The translations under genes and the position numbers were made by a program. A model generated the notes under the pieces. The model saw only the letters and a list, made by a program, of their open reading frames with translations, was not told the DNA's origin and did no database searches. From NCBI GenBank assembly GCA_009773335.1, contig WRPF01000036.1, positions 1 to 40,940 on the forward strand: a stretch of 40,940 nucleotides of DNA, in the 5' to 3' direction. Positions 16,587-26,107 of the stretch are shown piece by piece. How positions within the stretch are numbered: position 1 is the stretch's first letter; the number at the start of each line of letters is the position of its first letter. This stretch comes from Caulobacteraceae bacterium. GTDB taxonomy: Bacteria > Pseudomonadota > Alphaproteobacteria > Caulobacterales > Aquidulcibacteraceae.

Positions 16587-18014
16587 ATGCGTGAATCCCT
16601 GTGCCGGAAGTTCGCTTCCCTTGCGTGCGCCTTGGCGCTCGGATCGAGCGCCGTCGCCGAAACCGGGCGCGACAGCAACGCCGGGCGGATCTCGGATGCA
16701 ATCCTTGAAGCGCTCGTAGAGGCCAACGGCGTACCCGGCATGTCAGCGACGCTGGTGCGCAACGGCGACATTGTCTGGCTTGGCTCGGCGGGTCTGCGCG
16801 ATATTGAGCGGGCTTTGCCCGTTGACGCGGACACGACGTTCCGTTTCGCCAGCGTTTCAAAACTGATCACCGCCACTGCGGCGGCGCGCCTGGCCCAGGA
16901 CGGCGGCCTTGATCTCGATGCGCCTGTGCGCTCCGCCGTGCGCTACCTTCCTGAAGCCTGGCCGGCGATCAGCGCCCGCCAACTGGCGGCGCACACTTCG
17001 GGCATCCCGCACTATCAGGAGGCAGATTCCGAGCGGGGCCGCGTGCGCTTCAACACGACGGCGGACGCTGTCGGCGTCTTTTCAGGCCGAACACTGCTCT
17101 CGGAGCCAGGCGCCGCCTACAACTATAGCTCGTACGGCTTCACCCTGCTCAGCGCGGTCGTTGAAGAAAGCGCGGGCGAGCCGTTTCTCGACTATGCGGC
17201 GCGCGTCCTGTTGCATGACCTCGACATCGGGCCGGACCTGGGCGGCGATTCACGGGCCACGATCGCATACGACTTCACTGGATCTGGCGGCGTGAAGCCG
17301 GTTCCGCCGCATGACTACAGCTACTCCTGGGGCGGCGCCGGGTTTCGCGGCTCGTCGCGGGATCTGGCGCTGTTCGGCGCACGCGTGCTCTCGAGCGCCA
17401 TCGTTTCACAGGCGACGCGCGAGATGATGTGGACGCCGGCGATGCTGAATGACGGTTCGATCGTGATGGAGGACCGTGACGCTGCGGTGGGCTTCGGCTG
17501 GCGTATTGGCCGCGACCTGGATGGCGCCCGCATCGTGCACCATGCCGGCGTGACGGACGGCGCGCGCAGCGCGCTTGTCCTCTATCCCGAGAGCGGCGAT
17601 AGCGTCGCCGTGCTGTCGAACGCGCGCTGGACAGCTTCGATCGAACAGACGGCGATGATGCTGGCTGCGCCGTTTCGCGTTGGGGCGAACTCAGGCGCGC
17701 GCTGCCCGCTGACGGCGTCGCGATTTGAGGGCCGCTTCGGCGCTGAAACCATCCGCGGCGCGGCGCGCTTCAGGTTGGAGAGGGGCGCTTGTCGTGGCCG
17801 CATCTCCGCCGCCAACGCCCTGGGCGCCTGGCTCAATTCTTTTCCGCAGCGGGACGCTGCCGAGCTGCAGATTATCGCCGTTTTATCGGACGGTTCTCTC
17901 ACCCGCGCCGCCCTGGTCACGCCCGTGGGCGTTTACGACCTCCGCGCAACGGACGACGGCGCCCACGCCGCGCGGGTCGGCGCCAATCGCGCGCTCAGCA
18001 TCGCTTTCCGCTGA
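16587..18014 (+). CDS. Exported serine hydrolase, class C beta-lactamase / PBP-like family
   Basis: Product of 475 residues with a signal peptide (SLACALALGSSAVAE). The beta-lactamase-family catalytic motif SxxK is SVSK at residues 89-92 (FRFASVSKLITA). A second motif is present as YSS (YNYSSYGFTLLSAV) instead of the usual YxN, and the third as HHAG (RIVHHAGVTDG). The C-terminal ~120 residues form a separate beta-rich region. Relatives include esterases, D-aminopeptidases and PBP-like hydrolases as well as AmpC, so substrate is open. The ATG at 16587 has AAGGA 8 nt upstream and begins the signal peptide. It is divergent from the membrane regulator and lies next to a PBP gene. Confidence 0.85.
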   Translation: MRESLCRKFASLACALALGSSAVAETGRDSNAGRISDAILEALVEANGVPGMSATLVRNGDIVWLGSAGLRDIERALPVDADTTFRFASVSKLITATAAARLAQDGGLDLDAPVRSAVRYLPEAWPAISARQLAAHTSGIPHYQEADSERGRVRFNTTADAVGVFSGRTLLSEPGAAYNYSSYGFTLLSAVVEESAGEPFLDYAARVLLHDLDIGPDLGGDSRATIAYDFTGSGGVKPVPPHDYSYSWGGAGFRGSSRDLALFGARVLSSAIVSQATREMMWTPAMLNDGSIVMEDRDAAVGFGWRIGRDLDGARIVHHAGVTDGARSALVLYPESGDSVAVLSNARWTASIEQTAMMLAAPFRVGANSGARCPLTASRFEGRFGAETIRGAARFRLERGACRGRISAANALGAWLNSFPQRDAAELQIIAVLSDGSLTRAALVTPVGVYDLRATDDGAHAARVGANRALSIAFR

Positions 18015-18242
18015 CGCCTGCTGGGCGTCGGTGGAGCCGCAGCGCGAGCGGTTCACCAGTGTGGAGTTCCATGCACGGCCTTCCCGAAGGCTGCCTCGTT
18101 GCAGGCGATGGCTTCGGCCCAATACAGCCGTTCCCGCGGGCGTGGCGGCGCCCACCAGGTTCGCGCATTGCGAAACCGTAACTAGGAAAAAAGTCTCTCA
18201 TGCGGATCATGGTCTCCGAAAGGAGCGCAAGAAGGAGTAACC

Positions 18243-18800
18243 ATGGACGCCAAAGCCGCATACCGCCCCAGTTACCGACCACGCCTGCCAAGCCGCGACC
18301 GTCTCACCGCCATCGCGGCGGAGATCGGTGTCTGGCTCTGCGCGCTGGCGGCCTGGCTGGTCGAGGCGGGGGAGGCGCTGGGGCTGTCCATGCGCGGCCT
18401 GCGGATGGAGCTGCGCGCCGAGTTGCGCGCCGCCGGCTACGACATGGAGCGGGTGATCTTTCTTCTGGCCTGCCGGGAACTGCCCGCGCGGGCGCCGCCG
18501 ACGCGGCAGGGGCGCAGGCCCGGCGCCGCTCCAGCGGGATTCCGCAAGATGCGAGACGCCACAGGCACCCTTCGGCGCGTCCGGCGCGTGTTTGCATCGC
18601 CGGACGCCCACGGGAGTCTCCGCCGGCGCATCGCCCGCCTGCGTGACCTCATCGACCGCCGCGATCTCTGGATCGCCCGCGTCGTCCGCCACATCACAGA
18701 CGGCCCGCACGGGGCGGGCCTGGCGCCCGTCGCGCCGCCGGCTGCGCGGTGTGCGTCCTCCGTCATGGCGTTCGCCGCCGCCGAAGCGGACACCTCATGA
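18243..18800 (+). CDS. Unknown basic protein
   Basis: Product of 185 residues, not recognised. A strong ribosome-binding site (AAGGAG at 18232-18237) lies 5 nt before the ATG, and the frame has the composition of a real protein. It shows a hydrophobic helix (IGVWLCALAAWLVEAGEALGL, residues about 29-49), a charged helix (MRGLRMELRAELRAAGYDMERVIFLLACREL) and a second Arg-rich helical region (GSLRRRIARLRDLIDRRDLWIARVVRHI). It may associate with a membrane through the hydrophobic helix. An ORF on the opposite strand (18207-18710) covers the same DNA but is low-complexity. It lies in the accessory block between the hydrolase and prfB, with 228 bp of promoter space upstream. Confidence 0.65.
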   Translation: MDAKAAYRPSYRPRLPSRDRLTAIAAEIGVWLCALAAWLVEAGEALGLSMRGLRMELRAELRAAGYDMERVIFLLACRELPARAPPTRQGRRPGAAPAGFRKMRDATGTLRRVRRVFASPDAHGSLRRRIARLRDLIDRRDLWIARVVRHITDGPHGAGLAPVAPPAARCASSVMAFAAAEADTS

Positions 18801-18955
18801 GGCCGGAGCGGTCTCCCGGAGTCCACGCGACACGCGGCGCGAGTGCAGACTCAGCGTCGGCGCCCGCGCGCGCCGCGCCTGCGGCACTGGCGGCGACCCC
18901 GCGAAGCACATATCTCAGGCCCACTGATTTCCTTTCCCGAGCCCCGGAGTCTCCC

Positions 18956-20087
18956 ATGCGTCCCGACATCGCCGCCCTGTCCGAACAGATCGAAACCACC
19001 GTCGCGTTGCTGCGGAGGCGTCTTTGACTGGGATCGCGCCAACGCCCGCGCCGATGAGCTGAACGCGCTCGTCGAGGACCCGTCCTTCTGGAACGATCCG
19101 GAAAAGGCCCAGAAGCTGATGCGCGAGCGCACGCGGCTCACGGGCGCCATCGAGAACGTGCTCGCCTTCGAGCGCGAGCGCGCCGACACCGTCGAACTCG
19201 CGGACATGGCCGACGCCGAGGGCGATGAAGGTCTGCTCAACGAAGCCCGCGCCGCACTCAAGGTCACGCAGGAACGCGCCGCACGCGCCGAGCTTGAAAC
19301 GCTGCTGTCCGGCGAAGCCGACGCCAACGACTGCTACGTCGAAATCAACTCCGGCGCCGGCGGCACCGAAAGCCAGGACTGGGCGCAGATGCTCCTGCGC
19401 ATGTACACGCGCTGGGCCAACGCCCACGGCATGAAGGTCGACCTGCTGGAAGAGCAGGACGGCGACACCGCCGGCATCAAGTCGGCGACGATCCAAGTGA
19501 AGGGCGAGAATGCCTACGGGTGGCTGAAGACCGAATCCGGCGTCCACCGCCTCGTGCGCATTTCGCCTTATGATTCCAACGCCCGGCGGCACACGAGTTT
19601 CGCGAGCGCATGGGTCTATCCGGTCGTCGACGACACCATCGAGATCGAGATCGCCGACAAGGACGTGCGCATCGACACCTATCGCGCGTCGGGTTCGGGC
19701 GGCCAGCACGTCAACAAGACCGACAGCGCCGTGCGCATCACCCACTTGCCGACGGGCGTGGCGTGCGCGTGCCAGTCCGAACGCTCCCAGCACCAGAACC
19801 GCGCGAAGGCGTGGACCATGCTGCGCGCGCGGCTCTACGAAATGGAATTGCAGAAGCGCGAAACCGCCGCCCAGGCGCTGCAGGATTCAAAGACCGAAAT
19901 CGGCTGGGGCCGGCAGATCCGTTCCTACGTGCTGCAGCCGTATCAGATGGTCAAAGACCTGCGCACCGGCGTTGAAACGTCCGACACCCAAGGCGTCCTC
20001 GACGGCGATCTCGACGCGTTCATGGCGGCGGCTCTTGCAGCAAGAGTCTCCGGCGCGCCGAGCGGCGTGATCGAGGATGTGGAGTAG
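18956..20087 (+). CDS. prfB: Peptide chain release factor 2 (programmed +1 frameshift)
   Basis: The ATG at 18956 opens 23 codons ([23 protein letters not shown]) ending at an in-frame TGA (19025-19027). Shifting +1 (skipping T19025) continues as [19 protein letters not shown] for 353 more residues, a total of 376, the normal RF2 size. The site is CTT TGA C preceded by GGAGG three bases upstream, the same layout as in E. coli, so scarce RF2 favours its own frameshift. RF2 ends translation at UGA and UAA. The GGQ motif ([10 protein letters not shown]) is present; the stop-recognition tripeptide is SPY ([15 protein letters not shown]), where E. coli has SPF. Confidence 0.95.
19014..19028 (+). 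promoter_or_regulatory. prfB: prfB programmed frameshift site
   Basis: GGAGG (19014-19018), three bases, then CTT TGA C (19022-19028). The internal Shine-Dalgarno pulls the ribosome while slow termination at UGA allows P-site slippage from CUU to UUU. Both downstream and upstream frames match RF2 protein, so the shift is functional. Confidence 0.93.
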
Positions 20088-20100
20088 GGCGCAACGAAAA

Positions 20101-20122
20101 GGGCCGGCGTTTCCGCCGGCCC
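20101..20122 (-). terminator. Rho-independent terminator after bactofilin, possibly shared with prfB
   Basis: GGGCCGGCG-TTTC-CGCCGGCCC forms a perfect 9-bp stem with a 4-nt loop. On the minus strand it is followed by TTTTCG, so it best terminates the leftward M23-bactofilin transcript. It also lies 13 bp past the prfB stop, but on the plus strand no T-run follows. Confidence 0.8.
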
Positions 20123-20165
20123 TGATCGATCCCGTGTTCTTTGAAAATCGAATCTAGTTCGCGGC

Positions 20166-20702
20166 TTAATTCTGGGCGCCGGTGACGACGACGCCCGAGA
20201 CCATGCCGGGCTGGTCGTAGAAGCCGTTGGCGTCATTGCCTTGCGTCGACGGCGTCGAGGCGATCTGCGGCGTGACCGTCTTGCCCGGCCCCGACTGGGG
20301 ACTCAGCGGATCCTGGAGGTAACGGCACTGGCCTTCAAACACCGCGCCCATCTCAACCGAAAGGGACTGGTGCGTGATGTCGCCGAGGACATGCGCGTTG
20401 CGGGCGAGTTGGACCTTGCGGGCCCGCACCGAACCTTCGACGCGACCGTTGACCAGCACGTTCTCGGCGATCACGTCGCCCTTGACCATGCCCGTGTCGC
20501 CGACCGTGAGCGAGCCGCCGCGGACGTTGCCGTCGATCTCGCCGTCAACCTGGAGTTCTGCGCCTTCCGCTTCGACCGTTCCGATGATCCGCACGCCGTT
20601 GGCGATGATCGAAGTCATCAGCCGGGAAGGGGCGGAGCGCCGCGAGGCCTGGTCAGGGAGAGCCGGAACGGTGTCTGGCGTCTTACCCTTGTTCGTGAAC
20701 AT
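20166..20702 (-). CDS. Bactofilin family cytoskeletal protein
   Basis: Product of 178 residues with a central bactofilin (DUF583) domain made of short beta-helix repeats, about residues 30-125: IANGVRIIGTVEAEGAELQVDGEIDG, GNVRGGSLTVGD, VKGDVIAENVLVNGRVEGSVRAR, NAHVLGDITHQSLSVEMGAVFEGQC. Disordered tails flank it. Bactofilins self-assemble into filaments without nucleotide and recruit cell-wall enzymes; in stalked and budding relatives they act in stalk or bud morphogenesis. The start overlaps the end of the upstream M23 peptidase by 20 bp, so the two are translationally linked. A terminator follows at 20101-20122. Confidence 0.92.
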   Translation of the reverse strand: MFTNKGKTPDTVPALPDQASRRSAPSRLMTSIIANGVRIIGTVEAEGAELQVDGEIDGNVRGGSLTVGDTGMVKGDVIAENVLVNGRVEGSVRARKVQLARNAHVLGDITHQSLSVEMGAVFEGQCRYLQDPLSPQSGPGKTVTPQIASTPSTQGNDANGFYDQPGMVSGVVVTGAQN

Positions 20703-21915
20703 GTCGTCCTGCCCTCAAGAAATTGATCGGGTCGTAGTGCTTGCCGCGGAACCACACTTCGTAGTGAAGGTGGGTGCCCGTCGAGCGACCCGTGGAGCCC
20801 ATGGAGCCGAGCCGCTGGCCGATGGCCACGCGCTCGCCCGGCTTCACCTGAATATCGCGAAGGTGGCCGTAGCGTGTCTTGAAGCCGTGCCCGTGATCGA
20901 CTTCGACCACATTGCCGTAGCCGGATTTCACGCCCGCGAAGATCACCGTGCCCGGCGATGTTGCGACGACCGGCGCGCGTTCAAACGCCGCCATGTCGAG
21001 GCCGCCGTGGAACGCGGCGCGTCCGTTGAACGGATCGATCCGGGCGCCGTAGCCGCTGGTTTCCCGGTACTCGACCCCGACAGGCGGGGCGAGGGGCGTG
21101 GAGCTTGCGATGCCGTCAAGGCGACGGGCTTCCTCGACGCGCGCGGCGACCTGCTGGACCCGGCGCTGGAACGCGGGATCGACCTCGCCCTCGCCAAGCA
21201 CGCCGCTCAGGTCGAGCGGAACGAGCGGGCCGCCCATTTCCGGGGCGCCGTCATCGCCCGTCAGGCGGGTGAAGCCGACGCCGGTCATCCGCAGGACGCC
21301 GCGAATTTGCTCGGAGCGATCCACGGCCGCTTCTTCAGCGGCGGTCAGGAAGGCGGTCTGTTCTTCCTTCAGGCGGTCGACGCGCGCCCGGAATCCGACG
21401 GACTGGACGCGATAGGACGGCTCCGCCCAGTCCCGCGATTGGCGCGGCTCGGCTTCTTCGATCGACGCCTGCATCAGGAGACGCGCGCCGTCACGTTCAA
21501 TCGGACGGGCTGCGGCGGAGATCGACGAGCCGCCAGCGTAGTCCAGCAGCATCTTCAGCGTCTCGTGACGCCGCTCGAATTCCTCGGTCGCCTTCTCGAA
21601 AGCGACGGTGCGTTCCTTAAGCTGGGACTCGGCGGCCGTCTCGCGGGCCCGCGCTTCCGCGAGCCAGCGCTTGTATTTGGCCTCCATGCGGTCGACTTCG
21701 GTCTCCTGTGCGGACATCACCTGTCCGCGCATCAGGACGTTGACCGATGCGTACGCGCACCAACCCGCAATGCCGATGCCCGCCAGCGCCATGAGCGCCT
21801 GATGGGACGGCTTCAGTGAAACGTAGCGAACGGTTCCGCCGCTGCGATGGTAAATCTGCCGCTCGGGAAAAACTCTGTCGAAGAGTGCTTTTGCCCGGTG
21901 TGGGAACTGGCTCAT
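20683..21915 (-). CDS. Membrane-anchored M23 (LytM) peptidase
   Basis: Product of 410 residues. A single membrane segment (ALMALAGIGIAGWCAYASVNVLM, about residues 40-62) is followed by a coiled coil (about 70-120: EVDRMEAKYKRWLAEARARETAAESQLK-type heptads). The C-terminal LytM domain has the zinc motifs FHGGLDMAA (HxxxD) and THLHYEVWF (HxH), with YGNVVEVDHGHGFKTRYGHL between them. All zinc ligands appear present, so it is probably an active endopeptidase, not a degenerate EnvC/NlpD-type activator. Linked to the bactofilin gene, it resembles the LmdC-type partner of bactofilin in Hyphomonas-like bacteria, where the membrane protein's cytoplasmic part meets the filament. Confidence 0.9.
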   Translation of the reverse strand: MSQFPHRAKALFDRVFPERQIYHRSGGTVRYVSLKPSHQALMALAGIGIAGWCAYASVNVLMRGQVMSAQETEVDRMEAKYKRWLAEARARETAAESQLKERTVAFEKATEEFERRHETLKMLLDYAGGSSISAAARPIERDGARLLMQASIEEAEPRQSRDWAEPSYRVQSVGFRARVDRLKEEQTAFLTAAEEAAVDRSEQIRGVLRMTGVGFTRLTGDDGAPEMGGPLVPLDLSGVLGEGEVDPAFQRRVQQVAARVEEARRLDGIASSTPLAPPVGVEYRETSGYGARIDPFNGRAAFHGGLDMAAFERAPVVATSPGTVIFAGVKSGYGNVVEVDHGHGFKTRYGHLRDIQVKPGERVAIGQRLGSMGSTGRSTGTHLHYEVWFRGKHYDPINFLRAGRHVHEQG

Positions 21916-22033
21916 GTTCTCAACCGCCCGCTTCTCGTCGCTACGCCATCGCTTCCGCGACCGCTGTTCTGCAAAACCCGCCTCAGACTTTCAGGTATCG
22001 CCTGAAGCGGCCCCGCTTGGCAACCGCCTTGGG

Positions 22034-22054
22034 CGCCGCTGACGGCGAATTTTT
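22034..22054 (+). terminator. Hairpin with T5 run in the M23-bcp gap
   Basis: CGCCG-CTGA-CGGCG followed by AATTTTT resembles a weak plus-strand rho-independent terminator (5-bp stem). No plus-strand gene ends here, so if it is real it would end an unannotated small transcript starting within 21916-22030. It may equally be chance. Confidence 0.2.
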
Positions 22055-22120
22055 CATGCGGATGCTCCAGATGCGAGAATTGAGCCAAGGCCTTACGCAT
22101 GGCGCGCGACAGGTTTCCGG

Positions 22121-22591
22121 CTAGATTTCCTGCGCGGCGGCCAGCACATCGTCGGCATGACCGGAGACTTTAACCTTTCTCCATGTTCTGGAGACCTTGC
22201 CCCGGCGGTCGATCAGGAACGTCGAACGCTCGATTCCCATGTATTTCCGGCCGTACATGCTCTTCTCGACCCAGACTCCGTAAGCATCGGTCACCGCGCC
22301 GTCAGTGTCGGAAGCCAGCACGACCGTGAGGCCATGTTTCGCCCTGAAGCGGTCATGACTTTTCACGGAATCCCTTGATACCCCAACCAGGACTGCATCG
22401 AGGGCCTCGAATTCGGCTGCTTTTTCAGTGAAGTTTAGAGCTTCCTGCGTACACCCTGCAGTGTCATCCTTCGGATAGAAGAACAAAACGACGATCTTCC
22501 CCCTCAGTCCGGCCAGATCGACATGCCCTCCACCACTGACGGGCATGGAAAAAGCCGGTGCATCATCACCCGGGTTTAGTCCGCTGCTCAT
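22121..22591 (-). CDS. bcp: Peroxiredoxin, BCP/PrxQ type, lacking the usual resolving cysteine
   Basis: Product of 156 residues, the size of E. coli Bcp. It reduces peroxides with thioredoxin. The peroxidatic site is YPKDDTAGCTQEALNF. In Bcp/PrxQ proteins a second Cys usually lies five residues after the first; here that position is Leu, and no other Cys is visible, so it should work as a 1-Cys enzyme. The ATG at 22591 has GGGAG upstream; the ATG at 22603 would add four residues. The open frame continues far upstream only as the antisense of the divergent large gene. Bcp and that gene start 87 bp apart. Confidence 0.92.
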   Translation of the reverse strand: MSSGLNPGDDAPAFSMPVSGGGHVDLAGLRGKIVVLFFYPKDDTAGCTQEALNFTEKAAEFEALDAVLVGVSRDSVKSHDRFRAKHGLTVVLASDTDGAVTDAYGVWVEKSMYGRKYMGIERSTFLIDRRGKVSRTWRKVKVSGHADDVLAAAQEI

Positions 22592-22678
22592 GTTGTCTCC
22601 CATGCGTTTCACCGCCCTTTGCGCCGGCCCGGGCCGTTGCGCAATGGCGGCGTATGCGGGGTGGCGAGGGGGGCGGCG

Positions 22679-25600
22679 ATGATCCGGCGGTCCACCCTCA
22701 TCGCGTTCGAGATCCTTGTCGGGATCATGGTGACGATCGGCTTCGGCCTGGGCTTTCTCGCGTGGCGGCTGTCCCAGGGGCCGGTCGTGCTGCCCGGAAT
22801 GAAACAGCACATCGAACGACAGCTCGCCGACGCCCGCGGCGGCCGTCCCGTGACCATCGACCGGGTCGAACTCGCCTGGTCGGGACCGGAGCGTGGACTC
22901 GAACTGAAGGCGCGGGGCGTCAAGGCGCTCTCCGAAGACCGGAAAGTCCTTACCCAAAGCAGGTCCGTCCATATCGGCTTGAGCCTGCGCAGCCTCATGT
23001 TCGCTCGACTTGCCGTCGAGCGGGCGGCGTTCGACGGCGCGGATGTCACCGTCACCATCGCCGCTGACGGTTCTGCCGGGATTGCGTTCGGGCCGCCCGG
23101 GTCGCCCCCCGATTTCGTCGTTCCACCTCCCCCGCCAGACGAGTCGCTCTCGCAGCGGGTCAACCGTGTGCTCGACGCTCTCGCGTCCGTGTTCCGTCCG
23201 GTCGGCGTCGGCGGCGCGCTGCAATCCATCAGCATCGACCGCGCCCGGCTCACGATCGTGGACGAGAAGCGCGAGGGCGTGTGGCGCGCTGATGATGCGG
23301 TGATCAAGGTCACCCGGACCGGGGCGGACCTCACGCTTGCAGCCCAGGCCGCCTTCCGCGGTCAGCGCGGCCCGGCCCCCGCCACGCTCAAGGTCACCAC
23401 GAACACCGGATTTTCCGCGGCACGCGTCGAACTGACCGCGCGCGACGTGCAGCCTGCGGCGCTCATTCCAGTGAGCGCGCTCGGTCCGATGGCGGGGCTC
23501 CGGGCGCCCATCACGGCGGCCGTCACTGTCGGGCTTGACCGCAAGATCGGCGTCACCCTCATCGAGGGCGACGTGCGGCTGGGCCGCGGAGCGTTCGCGA
23601 TGGGCGGCGGCCAGATGGCGCTGAGCGGCGCGCGTTTGCATGGCGCCTACGATCTCGCAAGCGATGTGCTCACCATCGACAACATTGCCGTCAATGGCGA
23701 CCGGACGCGCATCAAGGGCCGCATCGCGATCAGGCAGGCCTCAGCGTTCCTGGGGGCCCAGGCCTCCGAGCCCGCGAGGTTCGACATGGCGCTCTCGGCG
23801 CTCGAACTCGACGCCCCGGGTTTCCTGTCCGCGCCGGTCGCGCTGAAGAACGTTACGCTGCGCGGCGCGATTGCGCCGAAGGATGCCGCGATCACGTTCG
23901 ACGAGATCGACGCCGTTGTGGACAATGCGCGTGTGACGCTTGCCGGCCGGCTCTATTGGGTTGCCGACGCGCAGGGCGTTTTGCGCCCGGGCTTGAACGC
24001 GACCGGCAGGGTGACGGGCGCGCTGGACGCACGATCGGTCCTGCGCTTCTGGCCTGTCGGGTTCGTCAAGGGCGCGCGGACATGGGTCGATCAAGGCGTG
24101 CTCGGCGGGCGCATTTCCAATGCGGTCTTCGCGGCCGACATACCGCCCGCTGAACTCGCCGCGAAGCTGCTGCGCAATGAGAGCCTTTCGCTCAGCTTCG
24201 ACTACGAAGCCGCGAACGTCCGGTATGTCGAGGGCATGACGCCGATCACAGAGGGCCGCGGCAGCGCCGTGCTGAAGGGCAACCGCTTCGACCTTGCGGT
24301 CGTTTCCGGACGCGTCGGTTCGCTCGCGGTCACGCAGGGGCGGGTCGAGTTGCCCCGCCTGAATCCGAAGGGCGCCGAAGCGACTTTCTCCGGCCGCGCT
24401 GAGGGCGATGCGCGCGCGATGGTTGATCTGCTGCGGCAGGCGCCGATTGGGCTCGACGAAAAGCTGCCGGCGAACCCGGCGACGATTGTCGGGCGCGGAA
24501 CCGCCGATTTCGCAATCAAACGGCCGTTGCTGTCTAACGTGCCGGCCGGGCAGGTCAGGTTCACCGTCGACGCGCGCATGGAGAATGTCGGCGCAGTCTC
24601 GAAGGATGGCCGCTTCACGATCGCCAACTGGCGCATGCATACAACGGGCGACCAGGAGTCGCTGACGTTCGCGGGACCGATGTCTCTGAACCGCAGCCAG
24701 GCCAATCTCACTTGGACGGAAGCGTTGCGCGAAAGAAGCGCGCCTCCGTCGCGGTTCGTCATCGACGGCAGGTTCGATGCAGCTGATCTCGTACGCTTCG
24801 GGTTCGGCGTCGCCGGATACGCAACGGGCGCTGTGGGCGTTCAGGTGCGTGGTTCCGGCCGCGGCCTGGACGTGGCGACCGCGAATGTGCGTCTTGACCT
24901 GAAGGACGCCGATATCGTCCTGCCGAAAAACGTCTGGTCGAAGCGGGCGGGACGCGCGGCGTCGGCGGTCTTTGATGTGCGCGAGGCGCCGGACGGCGGC
25001 CTGACGTTGACCAATCTCGACGCACGCGGCCCCGGCGTGGCGATGACTGGCGGTCTCGGCGTTCAGGCGGACAACCGTCTCGCGACGCTCAACCTGCAGC
25101 GCGTGTGGATCGACGGACGCACCGATGTGCGTGTGACGGCGCGCCGCGCGCGCGAGGGAATGCTGCTGGTGCAGGTGAACGGCCCCATGTTTGACGCCGT
25201 GCCGTTCCTCGGTCCGGATGCGCCGCCGCGCGCGACCAGCGTGCCGGCGATGCCGGCAGCAGCCCATGCGGCTGAGCGGATCCCTGAGCGGATTGTGGAG
25301 CGGATCGACGTGGCGATCCAGGCAGACCGGATATTGATGAAGTCCGATACCGAGCTTCAGAACGGGCGTATCGAGGGGACCTGGATCGGCCCCGCGATGA
25401 CCCGGCTGGACGTCCGCGGCGTCGGCCCTGCAAACGCGCTGATGCAGGTCAGTCTCGGCGGTCCGGATGGAGCGCCGAGCGGGCCGATCACGTTCCGCGC
25501 AGACGACATGGGGTACGCCTACCGGGCGATCACCGGGGCTGACAACGTTCGGGGCGGAGCGGTCGAGGGCAAAGGTGTCTGGCGCGCGGCGAACGGCCGG

Positions 25601-26107
25601 GCTGATATCACGCTCAAGGCCAAGGATTTCCAGGTGGTGCGCGCGCCGGCCATGGGGCGGCTTCTGTCGTCGATCGGCTCCCTGCGAGGTCTGGGTGAAA
25701 CGCTGAACGGCGAGGGCATCAGCTTCAACGGCCTTGAGGCGCCGATCACGATCGTCGACGGCAAACTGTTTGTGGCGGAGAGCCGCGCGGCGGGCCCGTC
25801 TCTCGGCATCACTGCGAAGGGCACGATCCGGCTTGCGGACGGGGTCGTCGACCTGGACGGCGTGGTCGTGCCGATCTACGGGCTCAACTCGGTCCTCGGC
25901 GGCTTGCCTGTGCTCGGCCAGCTGTTCACTTCGCGCCGCGGCGAGGGGCTCTTCGCGATGACATATTCGATGAACGGTCCATCCGAGCTTCCGCGTGTAA
26001 CCGTCAACCCGCTCTCGGCCATCGCGCCCGGAATCCTGCGACGCATCTTCGAGCCGTGGGGTACGCCGGCGCCGCCGCCGCCCGCCGCGCAGGCGTCGAA
26101 CGGCTAG
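22679..26107 (+). CDS. AsmA/YhdP-like inner-membrane-anchored protein (DUF3971)
   Basis: Product of 1142 residues. One N-terminal membrane segment ([24 protein letters not shown]) precedes a very long beta-rich periplasmic region with the repeated pattern of DUF3971 and the AsmA C-terminal domain ([80 protein letters not shown]). Members of this group (YhdP, TamB, AsmA) form hydrophobic grooves bridging the periplasm and move phospholipids to the outer membrane. The ATG at 22679 has GAGGGG upstream and starts just before the anchor. The Pro/Ala tail is disordered. Its TAG shares CTAG (26104-26107) with the tyrS stop. It may complement the MlaD function encoded earlier. Confidence 0.9.
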   Translation: MIRRSTLIAFEILVGIMVTIGFGLGFLAWRLSQGPVVLPGMKQHIERQLADARGGRPVTIDRVELAWSGPERGLELKARGVKALSEDRKVLTQSRSVHIGLSLRSLMFARLAVERAAFDGADVTVTIAADGSAGIAFGPPGSPPDFVVPPPPPDESLSQRVNRVLDALASVFRPVGVGGALQSISIDRARLTIVDEKREGVWRADDAVIKVTRTGADLTLAAQAAFRGQRGPAPATLKVTTNTGFSAARVELTARDVQPAALIPVSALGPMAGLRAPITAAVTVGLDRKIGVTLIEGDVRLGRGAFAMGGGQMALSGARLHGAYDLASDVLTIDNIAVNGDRTRIKGRIAIRQASAFLGAQASEPARFDMALSALELDAPGFLSAPVALKNVTLRGAIAPKDAAITFDEIDAVVDNARVTLAGRLYWVADAQGVLRPGLNATGRVTGALDARSVLRFWPVGFVKGARTWVDQGVLGGRISNAVFAADIPPAELAAKLLRNESLSLSFDYEAANVRYVEGMTPITEGRGSAVLKGNRFDLAVVSGRVGSLAVTQGRVELPRLNPKGAEATFSGRAEGDARAMVDLLRQAPIGLDEKLPANPATIVGRGTADFAIKRPLLSNVPAGQVRFTVDARMENVGAVSKDGRFTIANWRMHTTGDQESLTFAGPMSLNRSQANLTWTEALRERSAPPSRFVIDGRFDAADLVRFGFGVAGYATGAVGVQVRGSGRGLDVATANVRLDLKDADIVLPKNVWSKRAGRAASAVFDVREAPDGGLTLTNLDARGPGVAMTGGLGVQADNRLATLNLQRVWIDGRTDVRVTARRAREGMLLVQVNGPMFDAVPFLGPDAPPRATSVPAMPAAAHAAERIPERIVERIDVAIQADRILMKSDTELQNGRIEGTWIGPAMTRLDVRGVGPANALMQVSLGGPDGAPSGPITFRADDMGYAYRAITGADNVRGGAVEGKGVWRAANGRADITLKAKDFQVVRAPAMGRLLSSIGSLRGLGETLNGEGISFNGLEAPITIVDGKLFVAESRAAGPSLGITAKGTIRLADGVVDLDGVVVPIYGLNSVLGGLPVLGQLFTSRRGEGLFAMTYSMNGPSELPRVTVNPLSAIAPGILRRIFEPWGTPAPPPPAAQASNG

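Noticed and set aside
22592-23641. N-terminal extension of the bcp frame to 23641
   Set aside because: It is antisense to the large AsmA-like gene, has no family features, and Bcp is complete without it.
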